From JBNPEO01 sp050490315 (lineage in GTDB: Bacteria; Actinomycetota; Actinomycetes; Actinomycetales; Micrococcaceae): a DNA stretch of 64,000 bases. Shown piece by piece: positions 43,396-53,326 of the stretch. The stretch spans positions 1 through 64,000 of the forward strand of contig NZ_JBNPEO010000002.1 of NCBI RefSeq assembly GCF_050490315.1, in the 5' to 3' direction. The translations under genes were made by a program, and so were the position numbers. How positions within the stretch are numbered: position 1 is the stretch's first letter; the number at the start of each line of letters is the position of its first letter. Below the pieces are notes generated by a model. It was given only the letters and a program-made list of their open reading frames with translations, was not told where the DNA came from and did no database searches.

Positions 43396-44979
43396 CTACC
43401 CGACGTAGGCGCTCTGGCAGGTCTGCTCGGCAGCGGTTTGGCCAACGATTCCCGTTGGTACGGTGCTCACCTTGTAGGAGGTGCCATCGGTGAAATCGCT
43501 GCCGAGGTAGACCTGGACACCACTAACGCTGGCCGACGGCTCCACCTGAGCCGTAGGAATCCCTAGGGACACAGCGACGTCACGAGCCACGTCAGCAAAA
43601 CCAGTTCCGTAGTACACGGTGGTTTGCGTGGTTTCATCGACGGCCAGTTCACTTATTTGGGTGAATCCACCCTTGGCCAAGAAAGTCGTGATCTCTTGAC
43701 TGCGCCCCGGCACGGTGGTTCCGTTAGCCACCACAATCGGTTGGACGGCTTTGTCATACGTAGGCGCTGCGGTGGTGGAAGTTGGCGTGCTTGCCGCGGT
43801 GCTAGAAGTAGCAGAAGGTGTGCTGCTGGGAGTAGCGGAAGGGCTCGTCGTAGCTTTGGGATTAGTGAGATCTAAATCCTCGCGCATGGCCTTGAAGAGT
43901 TGAGCGGCCTCGGGTTCCTTGGGCTGAATCCACGCATCAGGGTTGAGCGGTGAGGGCTCCCAGGGGACGGTAATAAAAGCGACCTTATTCAAGTCCACGT
44001 CTTTGAGCCGGTTCCCGATGGTGAGGAGTGACTGCGCGTTGGCCAAGCCATCGTCCACCGTGAGGTTCTTTGTCACAGTGTCAGCAATCTCGAGCATCTT
44101 GGGGACATTGGTCAGCGTTCCGTCGCTGCGAATCTTGCGCACCAGGGAGGCTAGGAAAGCTTGTTGGGACTTGATGCGGCTCAAGTCAGAACCGTCACCG
44201 ACGCCGTGGCGGTTGCGCAAGAATGCCAATGCCTGCTCGCCCTTCACCATGGACTTGCCAGCGGGGAGCTTCAACCCAGAGTCAGGATCATCGATGGCTG
44301 CGTTGACGCAGACTTGAACGCCACCCACCGTGTTGGAGAGTTCCTTCACAGCAGTGAAGTCCGCCATCATAAAGTGGTCAATCTGAAGCCCGGTCAGCTT
44401 GTTAATAGTGTCCACTGTGCATCCTGGACCTACGTCCTTCATGGAACTGTTGATCTGACCGGCTGGTACCCCTGCTTTGATCTTTTTTGTTTTCCAGTCG
44501 TAGCAATCGGGGATCTTAACAATCAAATCTCGGGGAAAGGAGACTACGGAAACGCGTTTGTTGTCCGCAGAGATGTCTAAGAGCATCATCACGTCAGAAT
44601 TGCCGAAGCCCGTGGAATCTGACGTAGAACCATACTGGCTGTTTTTGCCGTCACGAGTGTCCGTACCAATGATCAGGATCTGCAGACGATCCTTGCTGTC
44701 ATCCACCCCGGAGGTTGCGCCATCGCTCGAGGCGTTGAGCGGCGCTTTGGAAATATTTCCTTGAAGTCGAATGAACCAAAATGCTGCAAAGCAAAGGGCG
44801 GCAAGCAGTGCCACGCCAACCACAATGGCCGTCCAGCGTACCCAGCGCGGAGCCTTATGTTCCTTGCCCAAATGCCGTCCGCTGGGGATGACCCCTGAGT
44901 CCGAATGTCGCGCGGCCGTGGCCACGGCCGGGGCGGAATTCACGGTATTTTTCCGCCGACCGGAATCACCTCGCGTCAC
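43396..44979 (-). CDS. LytR-CpsA-Psr (LCP) family cell-wall ligase with LytR_C domain
   Basis: LCP enzymes attach glycopolymers such as teichoic acids or arabinogalactan to peptidoglycan. The 527-residue protein has a cytosolic start, one membrane helix (WTAIVVGVALLAALCFAAFWF), the LCP domain (ILIIGTDTRDGKNS; DVMMLLDISADNKRVSVVSFPRDLIVKIP; ALAFLRNRHGVGDGSDLSRIKSQQAFL), a Ser/Thr/Ala-rich linker (about 380-410) and a C-terminal LytR_C domain (IVVANGTTVPGRSQEITTFLAKGGF). Catalytic Asp and Arg residues are present. Confidence 0.93.
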   Translation of the reverse strand: MTRGDSGRRKNTVNSAPAVATAARHSDSGVIPSGRHLGKEHKAPRWVRWTAIVVGVALLAALCFAAFWFIRLQGNISKAPLNASSDGATSGVDDSKDRLQILIIGTDTRDGKNSQYGSTSDSTGFGNSDVMMLLDISADNKRVSVVSFPRDLIVKIPDCYDWKTKKIKAGVPAGQINSSMKDVGPGCTVDTINKLTGLQIDHFMMADFTAVKELSNTVGGVQVCVNAAIDDPDSGLKLPAGKSMVKGEQALAFLRNRHGVGDGSDLSRIKSQQAFLASLVRKIRSDGTLTNVPKMLEIADTVTKNLTVDDGLANAQSLLTIGNRLKDVDLNKVAFITVPWEPSPLNPDAWIQPKEPEAAQLFKAMREDLDLTNPKATTSPSATPSSTPSATSSTAASTPTSTTAAPTYDKAVQPIVVANGTTVPGRSQEITTFLAKGGFTQISELAVDETTQTTVYYGTGFADVARDVAVSLGIPTAQVEPSASVSGVQVYLGSDFTDGTSYKVSTVPTGIVGQTAAEQTCQSAYVG

Positions 44980-45089
44980 TCAGGCTGCCTTTCAAAGGGG
45001 TTGAAGTCTGTTTATCTTAGGTGGCTCGGCTGGGAAATTCCTGCATCCGTGCCACCCTGAACCACGCAGTTGGGGAGCAATGCTGAAAG

Positions 45090-46061
45090 CTAGAAGCCCA
45101 GCTTGCCTAGCTGCTTGGGATCGCGTTGCCAGTCCTTGGCTACTTTGACATGCAGGTCCAAGTAGATTCGGGTACCCAAGAGCGCTTCGATCTCCAGCCG
45201 GGCTCGCGTGCCAACATCTCGCAGACGCGCGCCAGCCCGGCCAATAATGATTGCCTTTTGGGACGGCCGCTCCACATAAAGGTTCACCCGAACGTCGAGG
45301 AAGGGGTTGTCTTCGCTACGGCCCTCACGGGGAACAATTTCATCAACCACAACAGCCAAGGAGTGCGGAAGTTCATCGCGAACGCCTTCTAACGCTGCCT
45401 CACGAATAAGCTCAGCGACCATAATGGCCTCAGGTTCGTCGGTGAGTTCACCGTCCGGGTACAAAGGCGGGGACGGTGGCATGTGTTTGATCAACACGTC
45501 AGCAACAGTTTTAACTTGGAAACCATCCACCGCTGATACAGGGACGATGTCCCTAAAACCGTCTTCACCGAAGATTTCCTGGCCCAGTTTGTCCACTGCC
45601 ATAAGTTGGTCGCTCAGCGCCTGCCGGTCAACGGTGTCAGTTTTGGTGATAATCGCGATCACCGGCTTATTTCCGACGGCGGCGAGTTGGGCAGCGATAA
45701 AACGGTCACCCGGACCGATCTTCTCGTTAGCCGGCAAGCAAAAACCGATGGCATCAACTTCTGAGAGGGTGCCCGCTACAAGGTCGTTGAGTCGCTGCCC
45801 AAGAAGAGTGCGCGGACGGTGTAGACCCGGAGTGTCAACGAGAATCAACTGCGCATCGTCGCGATGAACAATTCCACGGATGGTGTGGCGTGTGGTCTGC
45901 GGTTTGGCCGAAGTGATAGCAACCTTCTGGCCCACGAGTGCATTAGTTAATGTTGATTTGCCAGCATTTGGGCGACCAACCAGAACAGAGAATCCTGCAC
46001 GGTAACCGTTGTACGGGTCACCGTTTTCCTGTGGCTTCGCTGAATTATCCTTCTTGCTCAC
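45090..46061 (-). CDS. era: GTPase Era
   Basis: Era binds the 3' end of 16S rRNA and controls 30S maturation. The 323-residue protein has GRPNAGKST (G1), DTPGLHRPRT (G3) and ITKTDTVD (G4), and a C-terminal KH domain (IIGRAGARLRDVGTRARLEIEALLG). The GTG at 46061 follows GGGAGCC and overlaps the corC-like gene by 17 bp; a frame reaching 46274 is mainly inside that gene. It is last in phoH-ybeY-corC-era. Confidence 0.95.
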   Translation of the reverse strand: MSKKDNSAKPQENGDPYNGYRAGFSVLVGRPNAGKSTLTNALVGQKVAITSAKPQTTRHTIRGIVHRDDAQLILVDTPGLHRPRTLLGQRLNDLVAGTLSEVDAIGFCLPANEKIGPGDRFIAAQLAAVGNKPVIAIITKTDTVDRQALSDQLMAVDKLGQEIFGEDGFRDIVPVSAVDGFQVKTVADVLIKHMPPSPPLYPDGELTDEPEAIMVAELIREAALEGVRDELPHSLAVVVDEIVPREGRSEDNPFLDVRVNLYVERPSQKAIIIGRAGARLRDVGTRARLEIEALLGTRIYLDLHVKVAKDWQRDPKQLGKLGF

Positions 46062-47376
46062 GGATGGCTCCCTGTTCTTTGACTCTAGCGTCACTAGAGG
46101 ATTCTGTGTCTTCAGTCTCTGCCTCGCCAACCCAGCGGGCAATGATATGGCTGATTCGATTTCTGCGGCCTTCGATGCGTTCGGCTCGAAGTTCAATTCC
46201 TTGAACTTCAACGACTGACCCAACAATCGGCACCCGGCCCAATTCTTTGGCGAGCAATCCGCCCGCGGTGTCAACGTCGTCGTCGTCTATGTCTTTACCA
46301 AAAAGCTCGCCGAGGTCTGCGACATTCATCCGTGCACTAACCCGGAAGGTGCCATCCTCTAGCGCCTCCGACTCGGCGGCTTCGGAGTCATATTCGTCAA
46401 CAATCTCGCCAACGATTTCCTCGATCAAATCTTCTAGCGTCACAAGCCCTGCCGTGCCACCATATTCGTCGATCACGATGGCCAAGTGCGTGGATTCGAT
46501 CTGGAGCTCTTTAAGCAGCTCAGCGACTTGTTTGGATTCTGGAACATAACGCACGGTTCGTGAAATTGTTTCCACCGCTGGTCCCGGCTCGCCTGGCTGC
46601 TTGTCAGTCAGAACAGCAGCTACGTCCTTGAGGTAGAGGATGCCCAGAATGTCATCCGTGCTTTCGCCGATCACAGGCATTCGCGAGTTTCCGGAACGCA
46701 AAAACAGCTCCATGGCCTGTTCCGGTGTGGAGCCAGCATCAATGAATACAATGTCAGTTCGGGGCACCATCACGGAGCGGACGAGAGTGTCCCCAAGGTC
46801 AAAGACGGACTGAATGAGTTCGGCTTCATTGTCCTCAATCATGTCTGATTCGCTGGCCCGGTCAACGAGTTCTCGGAACTCTTCATTAGTGAAAAACGCT
46901 TCATCCCCGGTGGGACCACCAGGGGTGACGGTGCTACCGAGCCGCACTAGCCACGCCGGAATGGGCCCCGGAACCCAGCACAGAAAGCGAATCAGCGGGG
47001 CTGTGAGCCGCACCGTGGCTGAGGAGTGAACTCGACCGAACTGCCGCGGTGAAACACCAACCAGAACAAAACCGACACCAGCCATAATGACCGTGGCCGC
47101 GAGACCTGCTAACCAAATATTGTCCAGCAGACTCTGGAGCAACAATGCCACTGCCACTGCCGAGGCCATTTCAAACCACACCCGCCAAAAACGGAGCGCC
47201 CGGACATGCGGCAGCGGTTGTTCAAGAATCTTTTTGAGCGAACGTAGACGCTTTTTGCTGCTGAAGTGCTCCGCGTCGTGGCGGGGCAAAAAATTGTAGG
47301 CAGCTTCTGCCGCCGTAAGAATTGCAGCGATAGCCATAAAAGCCAACGCCATAAGAATGAGGAGCAGTGCAGTCAC
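46045..47376 (-). CDS. CNNM/CorC-type hemolysin family protein
   Basis: The 443-residue membrane protein has an N-terminal DUF21/CNNM domain with three to four helices, a pair of CBS domains (VRSVMVPRTDIVFIDAGSTPEQAMELFLRSGNSRMPVIGES; THLAIVIDEYGGTAGLVTLEDLIEEIVGEIVDEYD) and a CorC_HlyC C-terminal domain. Relatives are linked to magnesium or cobalt efflux. It overlaps ybeY by 4 bp and era by 17 bp, so all are translated from one message. Confidence 0.93.
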   Translation of the reverse strand: MTALLLILMALAFMAIAAILTAAEAAYNFLPRHDAEHFSSKKRLRSLKKILEQPLPHVRALRFWRVWFEMASAVAVALLLQSLLDNIWLAGLAATVIMAGVGFVLVGVSPRQFGRVHSSATVRLTAPLIRFLCWVPGPIPAWLVRLGSTVTPGGPTGDEAFFTNEEFRELVDRASESDMIEDNEAELIQSVFDLGDTLVRSVMVPRTDIVFIDAGSTPEQAMELFLRSGNSRMPVIGESTDDILGILYLKDVAAVLTDKQPGEPGPAVETISRTVRYVPESKQVAELLKELQIESTHLAIVIDEYGGTAGLVTLEDLIEEIVGEIVDEYDSEAAESEALEDGTFRVSARMNVADLGELFGKDIDDDDVDTAGGLLAKELGRVPIVGSVVEVQGIELRAERIEGRRNRISHIIARWVGEAETEDTESSSDARVKEQGAIREQEG

Positions 47377-47846
47377 TGCATAGTCTCCCGCGGAGCGTCC
47401 TTACCCAAAAAAGTGGACAACAATTCGCGCTGGAGCCCGAACATCTCTTCTTTCTCTTCAGGCTCAGCGTGGTCATACCCCAACAAATGAAGGATCCCGT
47501 GGGTGGTCAGCAAAAGCATTTCCTCATCGGTGCTGTGACCAGCATCCTTGGCCTGTGCTGCAGCTACTTGCGGGCACACCGCAATATCGCCGAGCATGCC
47601 CTCTGGTGATTGCTTGTCAGGCGTGCCAGGCGTTAGCTCATCCATGGGGACAGAAAGGACGTCGGTGGGACCCGGTTCGTCCATCAATTCAATGTGCAGC
47701 CGTTCCATAGCTTCTTCATCAACAAGCAGGATGGACAATTCAGACTGCGGGTGAATGTAGAGCTCTTCGAAAATGAATCGCGCCATCTTGACCAGTGCGG
47801 CCTCGTCAACGGTGACGCCAGATTCGTTGTTTACCTCGATGCTCAC
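47373..47846 (-). CDS. ybeY: rRNA maturation endoribonuclease YbeY
   Basis: YbeY is a zinc-dependent RNase for 16S rRNA 3'-end maturation and ribosome quality control. The 157-residue protein has the zinc motif HGILHLLGYDH near residue 112. It overlaps phoH and the corC-like gene by 4 bp each. Confidence 0.95.
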   Translation of the reverse strand: MSIEVNNESGVTVDEAALVKMARFIFEELYIHPQSELSILLVDEEAMERLHIELMDEPGPTDVLSVPMDELTPGTPDKQSPEGMLGDIAVCPQVAAAQAKDAGHSTDEEMLLLTTHGILHLLGYDHAEPEEKEEMFGLQRELLSTFLGKDAPRETMQ

Positions 47847-48991
47847 GATGGATTTCCTTGCTGCGAAGATTCTTTGGATTCTTTAGTGTCTTTGTCCCGG
47901 CTTTTGCGTCGATCCGCGCCGCGTTCGTTTCGAAGCGCGTGCTGCCCTGCGTTTCGTTGCTTCTCGTCCCATTCACCGTAGGCAGTGACAATGTCCGAAA
48001 CGAGGCGGTGACGCACCACGTCAGTAGCTTCGAGGGTGGCGAAATGAATATCATCAATTCCCTCAAGAATGCCGGCGACAATCCGCAGACCAGAAGCCGT
48101 CCCACTGGGCAGGTCAACCTGCGTGGTGTCACCGGTGACCACCATCTTGGAGCCAAATCCCAAACGCGTCAGGAACATCTTCATCTGCTCAGGTGTGGTG
48201 TTTTGCGCCTCATCTAAAACAATAAAAGCGTCATTAAGAGTACGTCCACGCATATACGCCAAGGGAGCAACTTCAATCGTGCCAGCGGCCATCAGGCGTG
48301 GAATTGACTCCGGATCCATCATGTCGTGAAGTGCATCGTAGAGCGGCCGGAGGTACGGATCAATTTTGTCCGTCAAGGTACCAGGCAAAAAACCCAGCCG
48401 CTCCCCCGCTTCAACTGCCGGGCGAGTCAAGATGATCCGGCTGACCTCTTTTTGCTGAAGTGCCTGAACAGCTTTGGCCATGGCCAAATAAGTTTTACCC
48501 GTACCTGCCGGGCCAATACCAAAAATCACGGTATTGGCGTCGATAGCATCGACGTAGTTCTTTTGGTTCAGGGTCTTGGGCCGAATAGTCCTGCCGCGGC
48601 TCGAAAGGATGTTTTGCGTCAGCACGTCCGAGGGGCTTTGAACGCTCTGCTGTTTGAGCATCATCACAAGCTGCTCCAACACCGCCGGCGTTACTCGGGT
48701 CTGCCGATTGGCCAAAGCACGTAGCTCACCAATCAGGCGGACAATCGTGGGCACTTCATGGGGCGGACCGGCAATTGAGAGTTCGTCGCCGCGCGCGTGG
48801 AAGGCAATACCAGCAAAGCGCTCTTCAATAAAGTGCAAAGCTTCATCATGACTTCCGAGGGCCTGAACCATCTGCTCAGCTGAATCAAAAATCACCACTT
48901 CGGTCCGTGTACCCGGAACCGTATGGGGGAACTCGCTTCCCGTTGCAGCCTTTGAACCGGCGCTTCGTCCTGAAATCGGCGTATCGCTCAT
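47843..48991 (-). CDS. phoH: PhoH family ATPase
   Basis: The 382-residue PhoH-like protein has a KH-like N-terminal region and an ATPase core: Walker A GPAGTGKTYLAMA near residue 160, ILTRPAVEAGERLGFLPGTL, Walker B FIVLDEAQNTT and VTGDTTQVDLP. It is thought to be an RNA-associated helicase or ATPase. The tail is basic (ADRRKSRDKDTKESKESSQQ). It heads the phoH-ybeY-corC-era operon. Confidence 0.94.
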   Translation of the reverse strand: MSDTPISGRSAGSKAATGSEFPHTVPGTRTEVVIFDSAEQMVQALGSHDEALHFIEERFAGIAFHARGDELSIAGPPHEVPTIVRLIGELRALANRQTRVTPAVLEQLVMMLKQQSVQSPSDVLTQNILSSRGRTIRPKTLNQKNYVDAIDANTVIFGIGPAGTGKTYLAMAKAVQALQQKEVSRIILTRPAVEAGERLGFLPGTLTDKIDPYLRPLYDALHDMMDPESIPRLMAAGTIEVAPLAYMRGRTLNDAFIVLDEAQNTTPEQMKMFLTRLGFGSKMVVTGDTTQVDLPSGTASGLRIVAGILEGIDDIHFATLEATDVVRHRLVSDIVTAYGEWDEKQRNAGQHALRNERGADRRKSRDKDTKESKESSQQGNPS

Positions 48992-49263
48992 AGCGGCGGT
49001 CCTGATGACCTAGACTCACTCCCTTAGGTTTGACTGCCCGCTGAATGGACTAAAAATCTGAACACAACACAGCAGACGCGTACCCCTAATACTACGTTAG
49101 AGACGGTTCACCGGGACCGGAGCGTCTGCGCGTCACTTGGTGTCAGCTACGTCTCAGAGAAGTATCAATCGGATTGCAGTTGGCGTTCTGACCAACTTCC
49201 AGCACGCATTGAACCAGCCCATTGTGTCAAGCTGAATAGGCCGAATCGACTAAAGGAACCCGT

Positions 49264-50208
49264 ATGCCCCGCAAGAGCCGCAGAGGAATGAGCACAAGCA
49301 TTACCGCCGTGTGCTGCCTCAGTGCTGCCCTAGCGTTGTCAGCATGTACGGCGTCCCGGGAGACTACAACAGTCCCCACATTAAGTCCCAGCACCGCGGG
49401 CCAAAGTGTAACGCTCAACTCCTCGAGTGCTCCTTTGGAATCCACGGCGGCGGCCAACGAAGCTCCGGTTTACTGGATTGGCCGAGCCGGCGACGACGCT
49501 TTCTTGTACCGTGAATTCCGTACCGTAGACAATGCCGCCAACGCAGAGAATCCCATCACCGACGCCTTGCGAATCATGATGTCGGAGAAACCACTGGACC
49601 CTGACTACTTCACTTCGTGGCAGTCTCCGCAAAAGCTAGCAACCTCGATTTCCGGCAAGAACATTATTACGGTGGATCTGTCTCCAGATGCCTTTAGCGC
49701 CAACATGGATGCTGGAATGGCTCAGCGAGCTGTACAGCAATTGGTGTATACGGCCACTGCAGCTGCGTCCAGCTCAGGAATGATCGACGCCGGACAACAA
49801 ATCCAGGTAGTGGTCTTAGTTGATGGGCACACCGACTACAACGCCTTTGGCCATGTGAAGCTGGGTCAACCGATGCAACGCGATGCCAGCCTTGTCGCTC
49901 CGATTTGGGTGATTGACCCGCAAGAGGGAACCAAGTTCCCCACTGGGAAGGTCAGTTTTAACGGTTTGGCATCAACCCTGGGCGAAGCAGTGACGTGGCA
50001 GATCTTGCGAAAGAACGCGTCCGGAAACAACACAGTGGTGCTTAATGGTGAGTCAAAGGTTTCCACCGAGGCTGGCAAAGCCGGACTGTTTTCCAGTTCG
50101 GCAGATCTGCCTGCCGGTGAATATGAACTACGTGCGACCATCAAACCCGCAACGGGTGCGCCTGCCACCTCAGCGGTGGTTGATACAAAACATTTCAGCG
50201 TTAAGTAG
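49264..50208 (+). CDS. GerMN/Gmad2 domain lipoprotein
   Basis: The 314-residue protein has a lipoprotein signal with lipobox ALSAC (Cys at about 28), then a GerMN domain (VYWIGRAGDDAFLYREFRTV near residue 70; LSPDAFSANMDAGMAQRAVQQLVYTATAA near 140) and a C-terminal Gmad2 immunoglobulin-like domain (WQILRKNASGNNTVVLNGES; PAGEYELRATI). In actinobacteria such proteins are anchored outside the membrane; their function is unknown. It converges with rsmE. Confidence 0.88.
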   Translation: MPRKSRRGMSTSITAVCCLSAALALSACTASRETTTVPTLSPSTAGQSVTLNSSSAPLESTAAANEAPVYWIGRAGDDAFLYREFRTVDNAANAENPITDALRIMMSEKPLDPDYFTSWQSPQKLATSISGKNIITVDLSPDAFSANMDAGMAQRAVQQLVYTATAAASSSGMIDAGQQIQVVVLVDGHTDYNAFGHVKLGQPMQRDASLVAPIWVIDPQEGTKFPTGKVSFNGLASTLGEAVTWQILRKNASGNNTVVLNGESKVSTEAGKAGLFSSSADLPAGEYELRATIKPATGAPATSAVVDTKHFSVK

Positions 50209-50249
50209 CCAGCTTTAGCCTTCTAGGGCACCTCAAAAGCAAGGCCCAG

Positions 50250-51005
50250 TCACCAGCGAGAATAAAACTCCGACGCCGAGACAATCGCCGCCGGTCCTGC
50301 CGTGGAAGAGCGCAGCACGTGGTGACCTAAGAGTGCAAGTTTCGCCCCGGCGTCGAGCATGTTCTGTACCTCTCGCGGTGTAATACCGCCCTCTGGCCCC
50401 ACAATAAACAGCACTTCTCCGTCTGCTTCTGGCACGGCGCTTTTCAGCACTTCCCGCAGCGGCTCTGTTGCCTCTTCGTGAAGCACAATCGCCAAGCTCG
50501 CCGAGCGGATGGCCGTGAGCAGCCCCGCGGATTCGACGACGTTTCGCACCTCCGGGATCACCGAACGGCGCGCTTGTTTAGCTGCTGCCCCTACGCCAGA
50601 GCGCCACTTGGCGAGGGCTTTTTCGCCTCGCTCGCCCTTCCACCGCACAATGGCACGTTCTGATTGCCACGGGATAATAGCGTCCACGCCTAGCTCAGTG
50701 GCCGTCTCGATGGCTAGTTCATCTCTGTCTCCCTTGGCGAGGGCCTGGACCAAAACCAATCGCGGGGCTGGAGGTGTCTCATGCAGCAATTGGGCGCATT
50801 CAACCTCCAAAACCCCGCCTTCGGTGCTGGCAACCGTGCCGCGTAGGCGAACACCAGCGCCGTCAACCACATCAACCGGCTCCCCCACTGTCATGCGTTT
50901 GACGGTGATAGCGTGCCGCGCTTCTGCGCCGCTGAGAGCGAAGCGAGCTCCAATGGCCATGCCATCCAGTTGGCCGGCCTCCGTGAAGAAGACGGGGTTG
51001 CTCAC
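50250..51005 (-). CDS. rsmE: 16S rRNA m3U1498 methyltransferase RsmE
   Basis: RsmE methylates U1498 of 16S rRNA. The 251-residue SPOUT enzyme has the N-terminal PUA-like domain (LSGAEARHAITVKRMTVGEPVDVVDGAG) and the knot (LFIVGPEGGITPREVQNMLDAGAKLALLGHHVLRSSTAGPAAI). The GTG at 51005 lies 1 bp after the dnaJ stop, with GGA in the dnaJ end as its ribosome binding site. The third gene of hrcA-dnaJ-rsmE. Confidence 0.95.
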   Translation of the reverse strand: MSNPVFFTEAGQLDGMAIGARFALSGAEARHAITVKRMTVGEPVDVVDGAGVRLRGTVASTEGGVLEVECAQLLHETPPAPRLVLVQALAKGDRDELAIETATELGVDAIIPWQSERAIVRWKGERGEKALAKWRSGVGAAAKQARRSVIPEVRNVVESAGLLTAIRSASLAIVLHEEATEPLREVLKSAVPEADGEVLFIVGPEGGITPREVQNMLDAGAKLALLGHHVLRSSTAGPAAIVSASEFYSRW

Positions 51006-51006
51006 C

Positions 51007-52134
51007 CTAGTGGTTTCCCAAACGATCGCGCAGCTTAGCGAAAACCCCACCACTCGAAGCGAGTTTGCCCTCGGTAAATTGTTCAGAACGCAACTTGGCC
51101 AATTGCTGCAGCAACTCTTCCTGAGCCGCATCAAGCTTGGTGGGTGTCTCCACCTGCAAGTGCACCTTCAGATCGCCACGGCCCTGGCCGCGCAAGTGGG
51201 TCACGCCTAGCCCACGGAGGGTCACAACTTCGCCGGACTGGGTGCCGGATTTAACGCTGATCTCTTGAGCGCCGTCAAAGGTGTCCAAGGTCACGTCCGT
51301 GCCCAAGGCGGCAGCTGTCATAGGAATCGGCAAAGTGGCGTGCAGGTCATCGCCTTCACGAACAAACATGGAGTCATTGTTGACCCGGATTTCTACATAC
51401 AAGTCACCCGACGGACCGCCCGCAATACCGGCCTCGCCCTGACCAGTGAGCTGAATGCGTGTTCCTGTGCCAACCCCGGCAGGGATTTTGACAGTTAGCG
51501 AACGCAAGCTGCGAATTCGTCCTTGACCGTTGCACTCATTGCACGGGTCCTTGATAACGGTTCCAAAGCCTTCACAGGTTCCACATGGAGCAGCCGTCAT
51601 AACGTTGCCCAAAATGGAGCGGACCGCACGTTGCACTTGTCCGCTACCGCCACAAATATCGCAGCGCTCGGGCTGGGATCCCGCACGGCAGCAGCTGCCA
51701 TCACATGTGGGACAAACGATGGCGGTTTCAACGTCGATCTTTTTGTTGACGCCAAATACGGCATCTTTGAGGTCAATACGAACACTGATCAACGCGTCCT
51801 GACCACGGCGAACCCGCGAGGCAGGACCTGACGCAGCACCACCGCCGAAAAAGCTTTCAAAAATGTCTTGGAACGCAAAGCCCTGGCCTGCATAACTTCC
51901 GCCGCCAAAACCATTGTCGGTGCCGTTTTCATTGCCGGTGGTGTCATAAACACGACGTTTCTGCGGATCGGAGAGGACCTCATAAGCGTGGGTGACTGCC
52001 TTGAAGCGCTCAGACGCGTCCTCGCCCGGATTAACATCGGGGTGCAAGGTGCGTGCGAGCTTCCGGTAAGCCTTCTTGATCTCCTCGCCACTTGCTTCGC
52101 GGGAGACGCCAAGAACTTCATAGTGGTTGCTCAA
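51007..52134 (-). CDS. dnaJ: chaperone DnaJ
   Basis: The 375-residue co-chaperone has the J domain (HYEVLGVSREASGEEIKKAYRKLARTLHPDVNPGED, with HPD), a Gly/Phe-rich segment, and four zinc-binding CxxC blocks (CPTCDGSCC, CDICGGSG, CGTCEGFG, CNECNGQG). The first block ends in Cys rather than Gly. It is the type paired with hrcA in actinobacteria (DnaJ2), 61 bp after hrcA. Confidence 0.95.
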   Translation of the reverse strand: MSNHYEVLGVSREASGEEIKKAYRKLARTLHPDVNPGEDASERFKAVTHAYEVLSDPQKRRVYDTTGNENGTDNGFGGGSYAGQGFAFQDIFESFFGGGAASGPASRVRRGQDALISVRIDLKDAVFGVNKKIDVETAIVCPTCDGSCCRAGSQPERCDICGGSGQVQRAVRSILGNVMTAAPCGTCEGFGTVIKDPCNECNGQGRIRSLRSLTVKIPAGVGTGTRIQLTGQGEAGIAGGPSGDLYVEIRVNNDSMFVREGDDLHATLPIPMTAAALGTDVTLDTFDGAQEISVKSGTQSGEVVTLRGLGVTHLRGQGRGDLKVHLQVETPTKLDAAQEELLQQLAKLRSEQFTEGKLASSGGVFAKLRDRLGNH

Positions 52135-52195
52135 GTTACTTCTTCACTTCCTCTTCAACTTCGTTTTCGCTACATAAGTCGCTAGGGAAACGACT

Positions 52196-53215
52196 TCAGC
52201 CTGCAAGAATTTTTGACAAATAACGCGCCACGGCTCGGACGGCAGCCATGGTGGTTGGGTAGTCCATCCGGGTGGGACCGAGGACACCAACCTTGGAGAC
52301 AGCTTCTGGCCCGTATCCGGTAGCCACCACGGACGCCTCAGCCAAAGAATCATTGGCGTTTTCGCGACCAATACTGACCGTGACGCCACGCGGATCCGTT
52401 GACATTTCCGTCAGTAGCCGCAGCATCACCACTTGTTCTTCAAGCGCTTCAAGCACGGGACCGATGCTCAACGGGAAATCACCAGTGGACCTGGCTAGGT
52501 TTGCTGTTCCGGCCATCACAATGCGATCTTCACGGTTGTTCTGCGAAAGCAGCCGCAAGGCGTTGGAGATTTCAACGGCTACTACTCGTAAGGGCATGGG
52601 AACTGTCAAGGGCACTGCCGCGATTGTCTCTGGCAATAGGTTCAGTGGAGTACCTGCAGCCACAGACAAAAACTTTGCTCGCAAAGCAATCAACTGTTCT
52701 TCGGGCAGTTCTGTTCCAATTTCAATGACTTTTTGCTCAACCACGCCAGTGTCCACAATCAGGACGATCAATACCTGACGAGGTGCCAGTTGAACGAACT
52801 CTAGGTGCCGCAGCTTGGCCCGACTGAGGTGTGGATACTGGACCACCGCAACTTGGTTGGTGATTTGTGAGAGCAACCTCACTGTCCGATCCAAGACGTC
52901 ATCCAGGTCATCAGAGCCATTAAGTAACGATTCAATGGCCCGACGCTCTGCAGCCGAGAGCGGCTTCACCGACGAGATTTGGTCCACGAAAACCCGATAG
53001 CCCTTATCCGTAGGGATTCGGCCAGCGCTCGTATGGGGCGCCGTAATCAGACCTTCGTCTTCAAGGGCTGCCATGTCATTGCGGATGGTGGCGCTGGAAA
53101 CGCCCAAATGATGCCGCTCCACGAGCGCCTTGGAACCCACTGGCTCACGCGAGTGCACATAGTCCTCCACGATGGCGCGTAATACTTCAAGCCGGCGCGG
53201 GTCACTCACATGCAT
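52196..53215 (-). CDS. hrcA: heat-inducible repressor HrcA
   Basis: HrcA binds CIRCE elements and represses heat-shock genes. The 339-residue protein has the winged-helix start (RRLEVLRAIVEDYVHSREPVGSKALVERHHLGVSSATIRNDMAALEDEGLITAPHTSAGRIPTDKGYRVFVD) and the HrcA C-terminal domain (GPTRMDYPTTMAAVRAVARYLSKIL). A CIRCE-like element lies 22 bp upstream of the start. Confidence 0.96.
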   Translation of the reverse strand: MHVSDPRRLEVLRAIVEDYVHSREPVGSKALVERHHLGVSSATIRNDMAALEDEGLITAPHTSAGRIPTDKGYRVFVDQISSVKPLSAAERRAIESLLNGSDDLDDVLDRTVRLLSQITNQVAVVQYPHLSRAKLRHLEFVQLAPRQVLIVLIVDTGVVEQKVIEIGTELPEEQLIALRAKFLSVAAGTPLNLLPETIAAVPLTVPMPLRVVAVEISNALRLLSQNNREDRIVMAGTANLARSTGDFPLSIGPVLEALEEQVVMLRLLTEMSTDPRGVTVSIGRENANDSLAEASVVATGYGPEAVSKVGVLGPTRMDYPTTMAAVRAVARYLSKILAG

Positions 53216-53237
53216 TCACCTCCAAGTGGTATTTCGG

Positions 53238-53264
53238 TTAGCACTCTGTATGCTCAAGTGCTAA
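53238..53264. promoter_or_regulatory. CIRCE element
   Basis: TTAGCACTC, a 9-base spacer and AAGTGCTAA match the CIRCE consensus TTAGCACTC-N9-GAGTGCTAA with one difference. It lies between hrcA and the divergent DUF3097 gene, and is the expected HrcA operator for hrcA-dnaJ-rsmE. Confidence 0.93.
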
Positions 53265-53326
53265 GTCTAGTATGCGTCATTCGCCCCTTGGGGCAGCAAA
53301 TTTTAGAAGCCACAGCGGAGCTTGAT